Part shown: piece by piece, positions 1 to 7,107 of the stretch | How positions within the stretch are numbered: the first letter of the stretch is position 1 | Layout: each line of letters opens with the position of its first letter | Assembly: GCF_000427785.1 (NCBI RefSeq) | Contig: NZ_ATYR01000041.1 | Coordinates: forward strand, 371 to 39,380 | From: Massilia alkalitolerans DSM 17462 | Lineage (GTDB): Bacteria > Pseudomonadota > Gammaproteobacteria > Burkholderiales > Burkholderiaceae_D | Direction of reading: 5' to 3' | Length of the DNA stretch: 39,010 nt | Notes under the pieces: generated by a model | The model's database searches: none | What the model saw: the letters and a program-made list of their open reading frames with translations, nothing else | What the model was told of the DNA's origin: nothing | Position numbers and translations under genes: made by a program

Positions 1-2
1 TC

Positions 3-722
3 ACCGTCGACACCCTTGAGGATCAACCCTTGCCAACTGCCGAGAACCAAGGCGCGGTCGGGGTCGACCTGGGAATATCGACGCTGGCGACGCTATCAAC
101 AGGCGAGAAGTGGCCCGGCCCGAAGGCGCTGCGCGCCCTGCTTGCACGGCTGCGCCGCCTGTCGCGGGCGCTGTCGCGCAAAGTCAAGGGGGCAAGCAAC
201 CGCCGCAAGGCCAAGGACAGGCTGGCCAGCTTGCACGCCCGGATCGCGAACGTCCGCGCCGATTTCCTGCACAAGCTCACCACAAGCATCACGCGCCGCT
301 TCCATACCATCGGGATCGAGAACCTGAACGTGAAGGGCATGCTGGCCAACCGGCACCTGTCGCGCGCGGTGGCCGACATGGGATTTTCCGAACTGCGCCG
401 CCAGCTGGAATACAAGGCCGGCTGGCGCAGTGGCCAGGTGGTGGTCGCGGACCGCTGGTACCCGAGCAGCAAGCTGTGCTCGTCCTGTGGGCGCCTGCTG
501 GAAGCACTCGCCTTGGGAACGCGGCAATGGACCTGTGCAGGCTGTGGTACGCAGCACGACCGCGACGTGAATGCGGCCATCAATTTGAAAAGTGTGGCGG
601 TGAGTTCCACCGTCTCTGCCTGTGGAGGGGACCGCACTGGTCCGGCGCGCCAGCGCGGGACGAAACCGGCCCCGGCGAAGCAGGAATCCAACAGCATGGC
701 AGCTTTGAATAACAAGGGCTAG
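3..722 (+). CDS. tnpB: TnpB RNA-guided nuclease, 5' end outside window
   Basis: This is the C-terminal part of a TnpB protein (IS200/IS605 or IS1341-type element). TnpB is an RNA-guided RuvC-like DNA nuclease that helps keep the element at its donor site. The reading frame is open from the left edge, so the start lies outside the window; the in-frame TTG at 30 is not the real start. All three RuvC acidic residues are visible: Asp in GVDLG (near 86), Glu in GIENLNVKGM (near 319) and Asp in HDRDVNAAINL (near 565). A four-cysteine zinc ribbon (CSSCG ... CAGCG) lies at about 478-552. The tail after the last motif (VSSTVSACGG ... KPAPAKQES) is of the kind conserved in this group, where the 3' coding sequence doubles as the guide-RNA scaffold. 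The catalytic core is intact, so the protein could be active. No TnpA is visible in the window. Confidence 0.93.
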   Translation, partial: TVDTLEDQPLPTAENQGAVGVDLGISTLATLSTGEKWPGPKALRALLARLRRLSRALSRKVKGASNRRKAKDRLASLHARIANVRADFLHKLTTSITRRFHTIGIENLNVKGMLANRHLSRAVADMGFSELRRQLEYKAGWRSGQVVVADRWYPSSKLCSSCGRLLEALALGTRQWTCAGCGTQHDRDVNAAINLKSVAVSSTVSACGGDRTGPARQRGTKPAPAKQESNSMAALNNKG

Positions 723-742
723 CTTTGCTTAAGTTTGGAGGA
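590..742 (+). ncRNA. Putative omegaRNA scaffold / right end of the TnpB element
   Basis: In TnpB elements the omegaRNA (reRNA) overlaps the 3' end of tnpB and ends at the right end of the element; the flanking host sequence then acts as guide. Here the last ~130 bases of tnpB and ~20 bases after its stop (723-742) fit that position, and the encoded tail is of the conserved type. The right boundary is placed between the tnpB stop and about 745 because the P450-like reading frame on the other strand resumes there. A short direct repeat, AGCTTTG, occurs at 701 and 721. Boundaries are estimates; no covariance model was run. Confidence 0.4.
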
Positions 743-848
743 ACGGATAGCCTTCGGAGAGCAGCTTGAGCGTGCTGTCGAAGACCCTGGTGTGCGGCAC
801 GCCCTGCTCGACGGGAACGTGGAGGGAGGCATTGTCGGAGAAAGACAC
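729..848 (-). pseudogene. N-terminal stub of a cytochrome P450-like gene, cut by the TnpB element
   Basis: A 39-codon minus-strand frame starts at GTG 848-846, preceded by AGGAG at good distance. It reads VSFSDNASLHVPVEQ, then GVPHTRVFDSTLKLLSEGYPF, and stops at 731-729. The DSTLxLLxEGYPF block resembles the N-terminus of CYP152-type P450s (fatty-acid peroxygenases), by recollection of the family only. A P450 is normally about 400 residues, so more than 90 percent is missing. The frame is lost exactly where the right end of the TnpB element begins, so the simplest reading is insertional disruption, with the rest of the gene beyond the left edge. The good ribosome binding site suggests the event is recent or the start is still translated. 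No haem-binding region is in the window, so the family call is tentative. Confidence 0.5.
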
Positions 849-914
849 TGTGGACTCCTGGCTCGGGTTCAGGCAGGGCCAATGTAGCATGCGACTAGCC
901 GCGCACGATTCGCC

Positions 915-3173
915 CTACGCCATCGCCACTGGCGCGGTGGCCATGTGCCGCGGCAAATAGATCGTCACCGTCGTCCCTTTGCCGGGCTCGCTCGCCAGGC
1001 GGATGTCGCCGCTGCTCTGGCGCGCGAAGCCGTGCGCCATCGACAGGCCCAGGCCGGTGCCCTTGCCCTCGGGCTTGGTGGTGAAGAACGGTTCGAAGGC
1101 GTGCTCCATCACATCCTGCGGCATGCCGTGCCCGCTGTCGGCGACCGCCACCGTGACGTAGTCGCCCGGCGCCAGCACGGCGTCGCCCTCCACGTGCGCG
1201 TTGTTCAGCGCCAGCACGATGCGCCCGTTGCCTTCCATCGCGTCGCGCGCGTTGATCACCAGGTTGAGCAGCACGTTCTCGAGCTGGTTCGGGTCCACCA
1301 GCACCGGCCAGAGATCGGGCGGGATGCGTTTTTCCAGGACGATCTGGTCGCCGGCCGCGCGCAGCACCAGGCTGTCCATGCGCTCCAGCAGATTGTCCAC
1401 GTGGACCTCGAGCGGGTGCAGCGGCTGGCGCCGCGCAAAGGCGAGCAACTGGCCGGCCAGCTTGGCGCCGCGCTCGACCGCGTCGAGGATGCTGAGCAGG
1501 CGTTTGCGATGGCTGGCGTCGGCGCGCAGGATCAGCTGCACATTGGCGCTGATGATGTGCAGGATGTTGTTGAAGTCGTGCGCCACGCCGCCGGTGAGCT
1601 TGCCCACCGCTTCCAGTTTCTGGGCCCGGGCGAGAAGCTGGCGCGCCTCGTCCAGGCCCTGCTGGCGCTGGTGCTCGCGCGCTTCCGCTTCCTTGCGCTG
1701 CGTGATGTCGCGCACGAAGGCAGTGGCGCCGAAGCCTTCGTCGGTCGGCATCACCGCCACCGTCACTTCGGTCGCGATGCGGCGCCCGTCGTGCCCGGCT
1801 ACCTGCAGTTCGGTCGGCGCACCCTGCATTGCGCACTGCCCGCTGCGCGCGAAAGACTCGAAACCGCTGCGGAAGGACGCGCGGCTTTCCTCGGGCAGCA
1901 GTTCTTCGACCCGGCGGCCGATGGCCTGGCCGGCGCTCCAGCCGAACAGGCGGCTGGCCTGGGCGTTCCAGTCGGTGATGCAGCCCCGGGCATCGACGGC
2001 CACGAAGGCGTCGGGCGCGTTCTCGAGGATGACCTGGATGCGTTTCTGCTCGCTGGCGATGCGGTCGTGCGACTGGCGCAGCTCCAGCGTCATGCCGTGC
2101 GCCAGCTGCAGCGCGCGGCGCCGTTCGCTGGCCAGCAGCCAGACTACCAGGCTGATCAGGAAGCTCAGGCCGATGCCGGTGACCGCCACCAGCTGCGGGC
2201 GCTTGGTGTCGAGGCTCTGTTCGAGGGCGGCGCTGGAGCGCATGCTGATGGTCCAGGTGCGCCCGCCCGGGACGATCTGGGCGCTGGCGCGCAGGCGCGC
2301 CGGGTGGCTGGATGCGTTCGGCGAACGGTACAGCAGGCTGGCGTCGCCGGCCGGCTCGCCGTCGTGGATCTCGACCTCGAGGTCGGTTGAATGGGCGCCG
2401 CCGAGTCCCTGCATCAGGTCGTCCATGCGGAAGGGGGCGTAGACCCAGCCGACGATGGCCCGGCGACGCTGGTCGACGGTGCCGGCCAGCTCGCCGTCGC
2501 GGTACACCGGCAGGTACATCAGGGTGCCCGCCTGCTGGCGGCCCGGCCCCTCGTGCCCCACCTCTTCCTGGACCAGCACCACCTTGCCGCTGAGGGCCGC
2601 CTGGCCGGTGTCGCGCGCGCGCGCCATCGCGGCGCGGCGCACCGGTTCGCTGAACATGTCGAAGCCGAAGGCGCGCAGGTTGCGCCCGCCAAAGGGCTCG
2701 ATGTGGGTGATCGCGGTATATACCTCGCGCGGATCTTCCGGGCGCACCGCGTAGCCGGGATGGCCCTGGCGCCGCATGGCCGCCTCGTGCGCCTTCAGCT
2801 GCCGGTGCGGGATGATGGTGGCGATGCCGAGCGCCTCCATGCCGGGGAAGGACTGGTCCAGGCGCAGCAACTGGTAATACTCGGCCCAGTCGTGCCGGTC
2901 GAGCTCGACCGAGCCGCGCAGGAAGCCGCGCGCGCCGCGCAGCACCTGTTCGTACACCGCCATGCGGCGGCTGACGCTGTAGGCCATGTCGCGGGTACGG
3001 TAGTCGAAGGTCTCGAGCAGCTGCGCTTCGGCGGCGCGCTTGGCGCTGCTCCAGGCGCTGAACGTGACCAGCAGGGTCACCAGCAGCACCAGCATGGCCA
3101 GCAGCAGCGGCATCTGTCCGGAACCGGGCAGGGGAATGCGGCTGGGCTGGACGGCTGGCTGGGACTGCGGCAT
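915..3173 (-). CDS. CHASE-PAS sensor histidine kinase
   Basis: A 752-residue membrane histidine kinase. It has a transmembrane helix at about 21-38, a periplasmic CHASE domain at about 60-310 (ARGFLRGSVELDRHDW and the FPGMEALGIA stretch are typical), and a second helix at about 329-347. A PAS domain follows at 375-495 with NAPDAFVAVD and RDITQRKEAE. The HisKA phosphoacceptor is His532 in GGVAHDFNNIL. The HATPase has an N box (NLVINARDAM), G1 (DSGHGMP), F box (FEPFFTTK) and G2 (GKGTGLGLSM). CHASE domains sense small extracellular ligands. There is no receiver domain and no response regulator next to it, so its partner is elsewhere. The ATG at 3173 is chosen because the hydrophobic anchor follows directly and a promoter-like pair lies upstream. 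A longer antisense-frame reading through this region is a shadow. Confidence 0.93.
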   Translation of the reverse strand: MPQSQPAVQPSRIPLPGSGQMPLLLAMLVLLVTLLVTFSAWSSAKRAAEAQLLETFDYRTRDMAYSVSRRMAVYEQVLRGARGFLRGSVELDRHDWAEYYQLLRLDQSFPGMEALGIATIIPHRQLKAHEAAMRRQGHPGYAVRPEDPREVYTAITHIEPFGGRNLRAFGFDMFSEPVRRAAMARARDTGQAALSGKVVLVQEEVGHEGPGRQQAGTLMYLPVYRDGELAGTVDQRRRAIVGWVYAPFRMDDLMQGLGGAHSTDLEVEIHDGEPAGDASLLYRSPNASSHPARLRASAQIVPGGRTWTISMRSSAALEQSLDTKRPQLVAVTGIGLSFLISLVVWLLASERRRALQLAHGMTLELRQSHDRIASEQKRIQVILENAPDAFVAVDARGCITDWNAQASRLFGWSAGQAIGRRVEELLPEESRASFRSGFESFARSGQCAMQGAPTELQVAGHDGRRIATEVTVAVMPTDEGFGATAFVRDITQRKEAEAREHQRQQGLDEARQLLARAQKLEAVGKLTGGVAHDFNNILHIISANVQLILRADASHRKRLLSILDAVERGAKLAGQLLAFARRQPLHPLEVHVDNLLERMDSLVLRAAGDQIVLEKRIPPDLWPVLVDPNQLENVLLNLVINARDAMEGNGRIVLALNNAHVEGDAVLAPGDYVTVAVADSGHGMPQDVMEHAFEPFFTTKPEGKGTGLGLSMAHGFARQSSGDIRLASEPGKGTTVTIYLPRHMATAPVAMA

Positions 3174-3291
3174 GTGGTCGTACGCGCGAAGGGCGCCGTG
3201 GGGCAGGTTGATCGGAAACGCGCGGAAGCAGGTAGGATACGCATCCTTGCTGTGTTGGGGCGCACGCCACCGTGCGCGTGCGGCAATATGT

Positions 3292-3319
3292 ATTATCTCC
3301 TAAAATTAACCTGATGCAA
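3292..3319 (-). promoter_or_regulatory. Putative sigma-70 promoter of the CHASE kinase
   Basis: On the minus strand TTGCAT (3319-3314) and GATAAT (3297-3292) are separated by 16 bases, giving a start near 3285 and a leader of about 110 bases. The -10 matches the consensus at 5 of 6 positions; the -35 only at the first three. The rest of 3174-3359 shows no gene; the plus-strand promoter of the next gene is not clear. Confidence 0.45.
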
Positions 3320-3359
3320 CTTTCGAAACGTGTGAACCCCCGCGCTTTACCCTCCCGGC

Positions 3360-3800
3360 ATGCGGCTGCCTGAGCCGTCGGAGCTGCTGCGCCGCCACTG
3401 GCCGCTCGCGGCCCTGGCGGCCGGCGGGCTGCTGGTGCTGCTGTGGGGCATGTTGTGGCCACTGCGCGGCGACAGCCACGAGCTGCCGCTGGAAGTGCGG
3501 CGCGGCCAGCAAGCGCCCGCGGCGGTGCGCCTGACCCTGGGCGTGCAGGACGTGCTGCTGCTGAGGAACGGCACCGGAGCGCCGCTGGTGTTCGGCCCGG
3601 TGCAGCTGGCGCCCGGGGGCGAGTTCAGGCTCCCGGTGGAAGAGGCGGGCGAGCAGGACATCCCCTGTCCGGCGCTGCCCGGCGGGGTGCTGCGGGTGCG
3701 GGTGGTGCCGATGCCGGATCCGGGCATGGACAGGTTGCGCTGGCGGCTGGCCAACCTCGGGCATGCGATCCGCAGCATGCCGCTGCAGGGGCCCGATTGA
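3360..3800 (+). CDS. Small membrane-anchored protein with a cupredoxin-like outer domain
   Basis: A 146-residue protein with an N-terminal basic stretch, one transmembrane helix at about 15-33 and an outer (periplasmic) domain. The outer domain reads as short beta strands: VQDVLLLRNGT, PLVFGPVQLAPGGEF and VLRVRVVPMP. That order (an NGTxxPLVFGP turn followed by a PGGxF turn and a C-terminal strand) resembles the cupredoxin-like fold used in some copper proteins. The usual His/Cys/His/Met copper ligands are not all present: only one Cys (in DIPCPA) and one Met nearby are seen, so metal binding is doubtful. No clear Shine-Dalgarno precedes the ATG. Function is unknown; the fold assignment is my inference. 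Confidence 0.65.
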   Translation: MRLPEPSELLRRHWPLAALAAGGLLVLLWGMLWPLRGDSHELPLEVRRGQQAPAAVRLTLGVQDVLLLRNGTGAPLVFGPVQLAPGGEFRLPVEEAGEQDIPCPALPGGVLRVRVVPMPDPGMDRLRWRLANLGHAIRSMPLQGPD

Positions 3801-3854
3801 AGGCGCCCTGTGCGCGCCCAATCGTGCTCCCGTTTTGCCTGCGATTCTGTCATC

Positions 3855-4484
3855 ATGGACATCATGTCCACGATTTCCATGCCCTTGTTCCCGCTCAGTA
3901 CGGTGCTGTTTCCGGACGGGGTGCTGCCGCTGCAGGTGTTCGAGGTCCGCTACCTCGACATGATCAGCCGCTGCCTCACCGAAGACGCACCCTTCGGCGT
4001 GGTCTTGCTCACGCATGGGCATGAGGTGCGCCAGCCCGATGGCGAGCCGGAGCGCTTCGCCGCCGCCGGCACCATCGCTTCCGTCACCGAAACCACCACC
4101 ACCTCGCCCGGACTGCTGCAGGTACTCTGCCGCGGCGGCTCGCGCTTCACGGTGGTGACCGCCGAACAGCGCCTGAACGGGCTGTGGATGGCCGAGGCCG
4201 AGCTGGTCGAGGACGACCACGACGTCAAGGTGCCGTCCGAACTGCAGGGCGCGTCCGACGCGCTCGACCGCGTGCTGTCCTCGCTGCACGACGTACCGCG
4301 CCACCGCTGGCCGGTGCAGCCGCCGTTCCGCCTCGACGACTGCGGCTGGGTGGCGAACCGGTGGTGCGAACTGCTGCCGCTGCCCAACCAGCAGAAGCAC
4401 CACATGCTCATGCTCGACAACCCCGTGATCCGCCTGGAGCTGCTGCACGACGTCCTGGACGAGCACGGTCTCATTACTTCGTAG
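3855..4484 (+). CDS. LON substrate-binding (PUA-like) domain protein
   Basis: A 209-residue protein made of a stand-alone Lon N-terminal domain, without the ATPase and protease parts of Lon. The opening MPLFPLSTVLFPDGVLPLQVFEVRYLDM is the hallmark of the family, followed by FGVVLL, the AGTIASV strand and a GGSRF turn. Proteins of this type are thought to bind peptides or act as adaptors; the exact role is not known. ATG 3855 is preferred, with ATG 3864 as an alternative, because an earlier GTG at 3810 would add residues unlike the family. No strong ribosome binding site is seen. It is followed after 26 bases by the anti-sigma-like gene on the same strand. Confidence 0.9.
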   Translation: MDIMSTISMPLFPLSTVLFPDGVLPLQVFEVRYLDMISRCLTEDAPFGVVLLTHGHEVRQPDGEPERFAAAGTIASVTETTTTSPGLLQVLCRGGSRFTVVTAEQRLNGLWMAEAELVEDDHDVKVPSELQGASDALDRVLSSLHDVPRHRWPVQPPFRLDDCGWVANRWCELLPLPNQQKHHMLMLDNPVIRLELLHDVLDEHGLITS

Positions 4485-4510
4485 CTTATTTTCGTGGTTT
4501 ATGTGCTGGC

Positions 4511-5275
4511 ATGAAATTCTCGGACGACCTCCTGATCGCATACATCAACGGTGAGCTGGCCGAGCCGGCGCGCGCGGCGGTCGAGCGGGCCATGCGCGCC
4601 GATCCGGTGCTGGCCGCCCGCATCGCCCAGCATCGCCGCGAAAGCGGCGAACGCTCCGCCGGCCGCTCCCACATCTTCAGCGTCTCGAACGGCCACGGCG
4701 GACACCACCAGGGACGCGCCCGGGCGCCGGGCGGGGCCAAGGTGGTCCATCTCGACGCCGTCCGCCCCGGACGCGGCGCGCCGCTGGCGCCGCCGTCCCT
4801 GCCGGCCCGCACCGAATGGACGCCGCGCCACTGGCTGGCCGTCGGCGCCGCGCTCCTGGCCGGCGCCCTCGGCGGCGCCCTCGGCTGGCAGGAACTGCGG
4901 CCCGACCCCGGGCTAGTGATGCTCGAAGCCAGCGATGGCGCCCTGGTGGCGCGCGGCCGCCTGGTCGACGCCCTCGGCGGCCAGCTGGCCAGCCCCGGCC
5001 CCACGGAAACCGGGGTGCGCATCGGCGTCACCTTCGTGTCGAAAGACGGCAGCTACTGCCGCAGTTTCGTGGTCGACACCACGGCAGGCCTGGCCTGCCG
5101 CGGCAACGGGCGCTGGACCATCCCGGTGCTGGCCCAGCCGCAGCCGGGCACCGCCTGGCTCGACGGCAGCACCCTGCCGCCGTCGGTACAGGCCGCCATC
5201 GACGCCCGCATCGTCGGCGCCACCCTCGATCCGGCCGCCGAACGCGCGGCCCAGCAGCGTGGCTGGACACCCTGA
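4511..5275 (+). CDS. Anti-sigma-factor-like single-pass membrane protein
   Basis: A 254-residue protein. The N-terminus (DDLLIAYINGELAEPARAAVE ... DPVLAARIAQHRRES) has the form of the cytoplasmic domain of anti-sigma factors, but the HxxxCxxC zinc motif of the ZAS type is missing. A low-complexity linker follows, then one membrane helix at about 107-126 (HWLAVGAALLAGALGGALGW), and a periplasmic C-terminal domain of about 125 residues with two cysteines (SYCRSF and LACRG) that could form a disulfide. No sigma factor gene is next to it, which is unusual for this class; its nearest neighbour is the LON-domain gene. Start at ATG 4511 fits the family opening; a longer frame upstream overlaps the LON gene and is not real. 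Confidence 0.8.
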   Translation: MKFSDDLLIAYINGELAEPARAAVERAMRADPVLAARIAQHRRESGERSAGRSHIFSVSNGHGGHHQGRARAPGGAKVVHLDAVRPGRGAPLAPPSLPARTEWTPRHWLAVGAALLAGALGGALGWQELRPDPGLVMLEASDGALVARGRLVDALGGQLASPGPTETGVRIGVTFVSKDGSYCRSFVVDTTAGLACRGNGRWTIPVLAQPQPGTAWLDGSTLPPSVQAAIDARIVGATLDPAAERAAQQRGWTP

Positions 5276-5441
5276 GCCTTTATCCGATGCCTTCCACCGT
5301 TCTCGAAAACTGCCCCGAAAACAGGACTTTATATACAGTGAGGTGGATTTCAGGTATCGTGTAGCCCGCTAAAGTGCCTCTACGTCCGCCCAGTCCAGGC
5401 TTGTTGCCTGGGCGCTTCGCGGCCCATGCGGACCGGTTTGC

Positions 5442-5485
5442 CGGCCCGCCGTCCCTCTGGAAGCTACCCGCGCGGGCCGATTTTT
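5442..5485 (+). promoter_or_regulatory. Attenuator-like hairpin in the leader of the RNA helicase gene
   Basis: CGGCCCGC (5442-5449) pairs perfectly with GCGGGCCG (5472-5479), and five Ts follow directly at 5481-5485. This has the form of an intrinsic terminator but lies about 50 bases before the helicase start, inside the 258-base gap 5276-5533, which holds no other gene. A TATATA at 5330-5335 could be a -10 box upstream of it. If transcription begins there, the hairpin would sit in the mRNA leader and could act in attenuation or cold response. Neither use is shown. Confidence 0.45.
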
Positions 5486-5533
5486 GCCTGCGGGCGCAGC
5501 CGTAGAGCTAACGAAATACTGTCCAACAAGAAT

Positions 5534-7060
5534 ATGTCTGATATCCAGAATACTCCCGTGAGCGCCGATTCCGACGACATCACCCTGGCCGCACCGGTCG
5601 AGCAGGTCAAGGCGGACGAAGCGCCGACCGTGCGCTTCACCGACCTCGGCCTGGCGCCGGAAATCCTGCGCGCGCTGACCGACCAGGGCTACGAGTACCC
5701 GACCCCGATCCAGGCCAAGGCGATCCCGCTGGTGCTGCAGGGCCGCGACGTCATGGGCGCCGCCCAGACCGGCACCGGCAAGACCGCCGGCTTCTCGCTG
5801 CCGATCATCCAGCTCCTGATGGCGCATGCCAACAGCAGCATGTCGCCGGCGCGCCACCCGGTGCGCGCCCTGGTCCTGACCCCGACCCGCGAACTGGCGG
5901 TGCAGGTGGCCGACAACGTCAAGGCCTACGCCAAGCACACCCCGCTGCGTTCCACCGTCGTGTTCGGCGGCATGGACATGAAGGGCCAGACCACCATCCT
6001 GAAGGGCGGCGTCGAGATCGTCATCGCCACCCCGGGCCGCCTGCTCGACCACATCGAGCAGAAGAACGTCAGCCTGGGCCAGGTGCAGATGCTGGTGATG
6101 GACGAAGCCGACCGCATGCTCGACATGGGCTTCCTGCCCGACCTGCAGCGCATCATCAACCTGCTGCCGAAGCAGCGCCAGAACCTGATGTTCTCGGCCA
6201 CCTTCTCGCCGGAGATCAAGAAGCTGGCCAACAGCTTCCTGAACAGCCCGGTGCTGATCGAAGTCGCGCGCAGCAATGCCACCGCCGACAAGGTCACGCA
6301 GATCGTCTACAAGGTCGACGAGGAACTCAAGCGCGACGTGGTCGAGCACATCATCCGCGAGCGCAACCTGAAGCAGGTGATCGTGTTCTCGAACACCAAG
6401 ATCGGCGCCTCGCGCCTGTCGACCCATCTCGAGAAGAAGGGCATCAAGGCCTCGGCGATCCACGGCGACAAGACCCAGCAGGAGCGCATGGCCGCCCTCG
6501 ACGCCTTCAAGCAGGGCACGATCGAAGTGCTGGTGGCGACCGACGTGGCCGCGCGCGGCCTCGACATCTCGGACCTGCCCTGCGTGATCAACTACGACCT
6601 GCCGTACAACGCCGAGGACTACGTGCACCGCATCGGCCGTACCGGCCGCGCCGGCGCCTCGGGCGACGCGCTTTCGGTGTTCTCGGACAAGGACGAGCGC
6701 CTGCTGGCCGACATCGAGAAGCTGATCAAGCAGACCGTCCCGCGCGGCGAGCTGCCGGGCTTCGTGGCGCCGTCGGCGCGTCCGCGCGAAGGCGGCCGTC
6801 CCGAGTTCGCCCGCGACGGCGAGCGCCGCGGCCGCCGCGACGAAGGCGCCGCGCGTGGCGGCGAGCGCGGCGAACGTCCGCCGCGCAGCAGCGGCTACAG
6901 CCCGACGCCGCGCCGCGAGAAAGTCGATCCGTGGTTCCTCAAGCCCTACGAGCCGTCGAGCGCGGCGCGCAAGGAAGTCGTGACGCCGACACAGGCGCAA
7001 TCCAAGCCGGGCAAGCAGAAGCTGGCTTTCCTGCTGGGTGGCGGGCCGCGTTCGAATTGA
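5534..7060 (+). CDS. rhlE: DEAD-box ATP-dependent RNA helicase, RhlE type
   Basis: A 508-residue RNA helicase that unwinds structured RNA in the cytoplasm, with roles in ribosome assembly, RNA decay and cold growth in this family. The Q motif (FTDLGL ... YPTPIQ) lies at residues 35-60, Walker A AQTGTGKT at 77-84, then PTRELA, VMDEADRMLDMGF, SATF, VATDVAARGLDI and HRIGRTGRAG. After residue about 420 the tail is rich in Arg, Gly and Glu, as expected for the RNA-binding extension of RhlE proteins. ATG 5534 is chosen over an upstream in-frame start at 5426 because the leader up to it is hairpin-rich and has no protein-like character. A terminator-like palindrome follows at 7071. Confidence 0.94.
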   Translation: MSDIQNTPVSADSDDITLAAPVEQVKADEAPTVRFTDLGLAPEILRALTDQGYEYPTPIQAKAIPLVLQGRDVMGAAQTGTGKTAGFSLPIIQLLMAHANSSMSPARHPVRALVLTPTRELAVQVADNVKAYAKHTPLRSTVVFGGMDMKGQTTILKGGVEIVIATPGRLLDHIEQKNVSLGQVQMLVMDEADRMLDMGFLPDLQRIINLLPKQRQNLMFSATFSPEIKKLANSFLNSPVLIEVARSNATADKVTQIVYKVDEELKRDVVEHIIRERNLKQVIVFSNTKIGASRLSTHLEKKGIKASAIHGDKTQQERMAALDAFKQGTIEVLVATDVAARGLDISDLPCVINYDLPYNAEDYVHRIGRTGRAGASGDALSVFSDKDERLLADIEKLIKQTVPRGELPGFVAPSARPREGGRPEFARDGERRGRRDEGAARGGERGERPPRSSGYSPTPRREKVDPWFLKPYEPSSAARKEVVTPTQAQSKPGKQKLAFLLGGGPRSN

Positions 7061-7070
7061 TGTCGTGGGG

Positions 7071-7097
7071 GTAATTCAGGCCAGTGGCCTGGATTAC
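7071..7097. terminator. Palindrome between convergent genes, likely two-way terminator
   Basis: GTAATTCAGGCC (7071-7082) pairs with GGCCTGGATTAC (7086-7097) around an AGT loop with a single G-T wobble. It lies 11 bases after the helicase stop and 11 bases before the stop of the convergent kinase gene. A proper T-run is missing on both strands, so it may act as a weak or Rho-assisted terminator or protect RNA ends. Confidence 0.55.
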
Positions 7098-7107
7098 CAT
7101 CCTGCCT

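Noticed and set aside
23..715. 230-codon minus-strand frame opposite tnpB
   Set aside because: The plus-strand frame has RuvC and zinc motifs; the minus frame has none. The P450-like stub on that strand starts only at 848 and ends at 729.
895..3462. 855-codon minus-strand frame over the CHASE kinase
   Set aside because: It is the shifted frame of the kinase gene, rich in Arg/Pro/Ala with no domain; the kinase frame has all motifs.
5320..5345. LexA-like site in the helicase leader
   Set aside because: The TATATACAG half is present, but no CTG lies at the required distance on the other side.
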